From Lachnospiraceae bacterium (GTDB lineage Bacteria; Bacillota; Clostridia; Lachnospirales; Lachnospiraceae), in contig JAFXQK010000014.1 in NCBI GenBank assembly GCA_017527205.1, positions 21,368 through 85,367 of the forward strand: a DNA stretch of 64,000 bases. Direction: 5' to 3'. Under the pieces are notes generated by a model that saw only the letters and a program-made list of their open reading frames with translations, had not been told where the DNA came from and did no database searches. A program made the position numbers and the translations under genes. This document shows positions 62,302 to 64,000 of this stretch, piece after piece. The first letter of the stretch is position 1. Each line of letters begins with the position of its first letter.

Positions 62302-62409
62302 GATTTCCTCTCTTTCCGCTCGAACGAATGATTTCACAGATGACTCTTACCTTTCTACCGCATATGCATCACCTTCCTCTTTGTAAAAGGAACCCGGCGC
62401 GGATCGAGG

Positions 62410-62663
62410 TTAATAAGTATATTTTCCTTCCCACCAGTGCTCTTTTTCTGATTTCCAGCCAATCATCTTATTTGCGAAGATATGCTGGTCCTCCGCTCTG
62501 TTCAGATGCCGCGTATAATTGAGACGATCCATGTAGGAAATATATTCTTCTTTTTCCGCCACGCTTTTACCCAGCAGGTCATAAAAAACACCTCCCTGGT
62601 ATTAAACCCGTACATCCAGTAATTATAGGTGACAATATAAAACAACGTCTCCGTGTCATAGGA
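62410..62663 (-). pseudogene. Remnant of a sugar-transfer-associated ATP-grasp protein
   Basis: Reading the minus strand, SYDTETLFYIVTYNYWMYGF then a single-base frame change near NTREVFF leads into YDLLGKSVAEKEEYISYMDR and on to KYTY-stop at 62410. The Tyr/Phe-rich start and KDRLN-like segment resemble the N-terminal part of sugar-transfer ATP-grasp (TupA-like) proteins. Everything after that region is missing and no start codon is present in the first part. It is fused by a deletion to the small membrane remnant just upstream. Confidence 0.55.
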
Positions 62664-62787
62664 AATATAGGTATATCGGCATGCCTATCAGCCCCATGAC
62701 AAAAGGCACATTGAATGGCAAGAAGATATAGCTTATCTGATAGATAAACGAGAAGAGCAAAGCAAACGCTATTATCTTTTTTATCAT
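62656..62787 (-). CDS. 43-residue membrane peptide, probable truncated polysaccharide polymerase
   Basis: MIKKIIAFALLFSFIYQIS begins a frame with two hydrophobic stretches and a stop at 62656. Its ATG overlaps the stop of the GT2 gene by 4 nt (ATGA), as for an intact operon gene. The length suggests only the first helices of an O-antigen polymerase/ligase-like protein remain, and the following DNA belongs to a different decayed gene. It may still be translated by coupling. Confidence 0.5.
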   Translation of the reverse strand: MIKKIIAFALLFSFIYQISYIFLPFNVPFVMGLIGMPIYLYFL

Positions 62788-63815
62788 CGTTTCATCATGC
62801 AGTGTTTGAAGATTCGCAATCTCATGGGCAGAAGCGAAAGGAAGGAAAGCTCCCCTCCATGCTCCTTCAAGTATGAGTTTGCCTCTCTGATTTTATGAAA
62901 TGTGAAATAGACCGACAGTACTCTTTTCATATTCTCGACAGCCACCTTTTTCCTCAGTCCCGGGTTTTGTGTTCCCGTCAGTCTCTCTGCATACTGAAGG
63001 AAGAACTGTCTGACCTGACAGACACTTTCTGCAAAGCGGAGTGATTTCTGGAAGTCTTTGCTGTGGGAAGTACTCTCTGACTGCAGCCGATAAACGCCTA
63101 AGGGTTCTGCGATATAATGGATTTTACCCTTCAGACTCAGATAGAGCCATATAGGATAGTCGCCCATCAGCCAACCACCGGGGGCTATCGGTCTAATCTC
63201 ATCCCTATACCGTTTCCTCAGTTCCTCCCTGAATAAAACGGTTAAGGTCGTTATACCATTGAAACAGACAATCGACTCGAAGTCGCATGTCTTGAACTTT
63301 CTGAGCCCCACAATGTCGTCGCCGCTGCGAACCGCAGCTTGCGAGTACGACATGACATAATCGTCATTCTGCTCAAGGAAAAGAACCTGCCGCTGCAGTT
63401 TTTGGGGACTCGTCCAGTAATCATCACCCTCGCATATGGCATAGTATTTCGAGTTTTCCTTCCATTCTGCTTCATACGGAAAAATCAACTTATGCCTGCT
63501 GTAGTGGTTGTATTTCAACCACAGCACAGCAAAGTGGCAATTTCTGTTTTCCTTATGCCGGGCGTAACAAAGCACATAGTCGTCTGTTTCTTCGTTACGT
63601 ACCACAGACTTGTCATCCAAGTCGAAATGTTCCTGCAGATATTGGCGGATGACTTCCGGCTCGCCGTCGGTACTGGCATCGTCAATAATCGTGCAGACAA
63701 ATGGAAATGTGGTCTGCTGCATCGTAAAGCCATTCATGGCATCCACGATATAGGGTGCTTGGTTGAAAGTGACACACCTTGTGCAGACCATCCATTTATA
63801 TTGTTTTTCTTCCAT
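62784..63815 (-). CDS. Glycosyltransferase family 2
   Basis: 343 residues. GT-A fold: VCTRCVTFNQAPYIVDAMNG, CTIIDDASTDGE and the metal-binding region AICEGDDYWTSPQKLQRQ are typical of GT2. ELRKRYRDEIRPIAPGGWLM and DYPIWLYLSLKGKIHYI follow. No transmembrane segment is obvious apart from the basic C-terminus. AAAGGTG precedes the ATG. Lies between the flippase end and the truncated polymerase; it adds one sugar to the repeat unit. Confidence 0.92.
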   Translation of the reverse strand: MEEKQYKWMVCTRCVTFNQAPYIVDAMNGFTMQQTTFPFVCTIIDDASTDGEPEVIRQYLQEHFDLDDKSVVRNEETDDYVLCYARHKENRNCHFAVLWLKYNHYSRHKLIFPYEAEWKENSKYYAICEGDDYWTSPQKLQRQVLFLEQNDDYVMSYSQAAVRSGDDIVGLRKFKTCDFESIVCFNGITTLTVLFREELRKRYRDEIRPIAPGGWLMGDYPIWLYLSLKGKIHYIAEPLGVYRLQSESTSHSKDFQKSLRFAESVCQVRQFFLQYAERLTGTQNPGLRKKVAVENMKRVLSVYFTFHKIREANSYLKEHGGELSFLSLLPMRLRIFKHCMMKR

Positions 63816-63821
63816 GCGGTT

Positions 63822-64000
63822 TCACCTTTTCACCTTTCTTAGATATGGCGCAAGCATAGTTTTCATCTCTATGTATTCCGGGTTTCTTGTCAGCTGGCAT
63901 AACACCATGAAGACGACGGCACCCATTACCATCTGCAGCGGCAATATCACCCAGTAGCTTACAGGGATATACTTGACGAAAAATACGCTGACCGCTACAA
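63822..64000 (-). CDS. Polysaccharide flippase (Wzx-like), C-terminal end
   Basis: 59 codons are visible, with the start beyond the right edge. VSYWVILPLQMVMGAVVFMV is a final hydrophobic helix, and APYLRKVKR a basic tail ending at TGA 63822. Such ends are usual in Wzx/MATE-type oligosaccharide flippases. Its stop lies 6 nt before the GT2 start codon. Confidence 0.55.
   Translation of the reverse strand, partial: VAVSVFFVKYIPVSYWVILPLQMVMGAVVFMVLCQLTRNPEYIEMKTMLAPYLRKVKR

Overview
The window looks like the chromosome of a polysaccharide-degrading Clostridia member, most likely a Lachnospiraceae species from a gut or rumen. This rests on family content only: a DUF5696 protein with a sugar ABC transporter, GH95/GH39/GH43 enzymes, a BMP-type nucleoside importer, LuxS, ClpX with a Zn finger, strong AGGAGG ribosome binding sites and moderate GC. 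No rRNA, tRNA, CRISPR array or complete insertion sequence was seen.

Layout. (1) 1-9515, minus: a sugar ABC operon made of a very large binding protein with two carbohydrate-binding-like modules, two permeases, an NHL-repeat exported protein, a Yip1 membrane protein and a DUF5696 protein that runs off the left edge. (2) 9847-17578, minus: a MacB/LolCDE-like exporter with two ATPases (one carrying an AbrB-like tail), an FtsX permease, a double adaptor lipoprotein and a single adaptor. Operons 1 and 2 share an upstream direct-repeat motif. (3) 17664-29425: a hemicellulose/glycan block with a GH95, a GH39-GH43 fusion, two further GH43 enzymes and a divergent AraC regulator, separated by gene-free stretches that hold tandem hairpin repeats and a long inverted repeat. 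(4) 29460-29812, plus: a small transcription unit for a 30-residue hydrophobic peptide resembling type I or holin-like toxins. (5) 29845-41735: a two-HTH regulator and a cobalamin-activation-domain-like protein, divergent from a tandemly duplicated two-gene cassette (zinc-ribbon membrane protein plus ~1,100-residue exported protein) that I cannot assign to a known family. A 38-bp palindrome lies between the divergent promoters. This is the best candidate here for an undescribed system. (6) 41775-50694, minus: an Rpn-type nuclease, a methyltransferase pseudogene, a metal P-type ATPase with a separate HMA metallochaperone behind an ArsR-type operator, a PH-like membrane protein, a GT39-like membrane protein and ClpX. 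(7) 50915-58253, minus: a purine salvage operon (xpt, BMP lipoprotein, ATPase, two permeases, nucleoside deaminase, STAS-kinase fusion) ending in a strong terminator. (8) luxS. (9) 59165-64000, minus: the end of a surface polysaccharide locus (flippase end, GT2, decayed remnants, acyltransferase, WbqC-like, ATP-grasp).

A recurring theme is short tandem repetition: 53-, 34- and 33-bp intergenic arrays, and in-frame 15- and 45-bp arrays inside coding regions.
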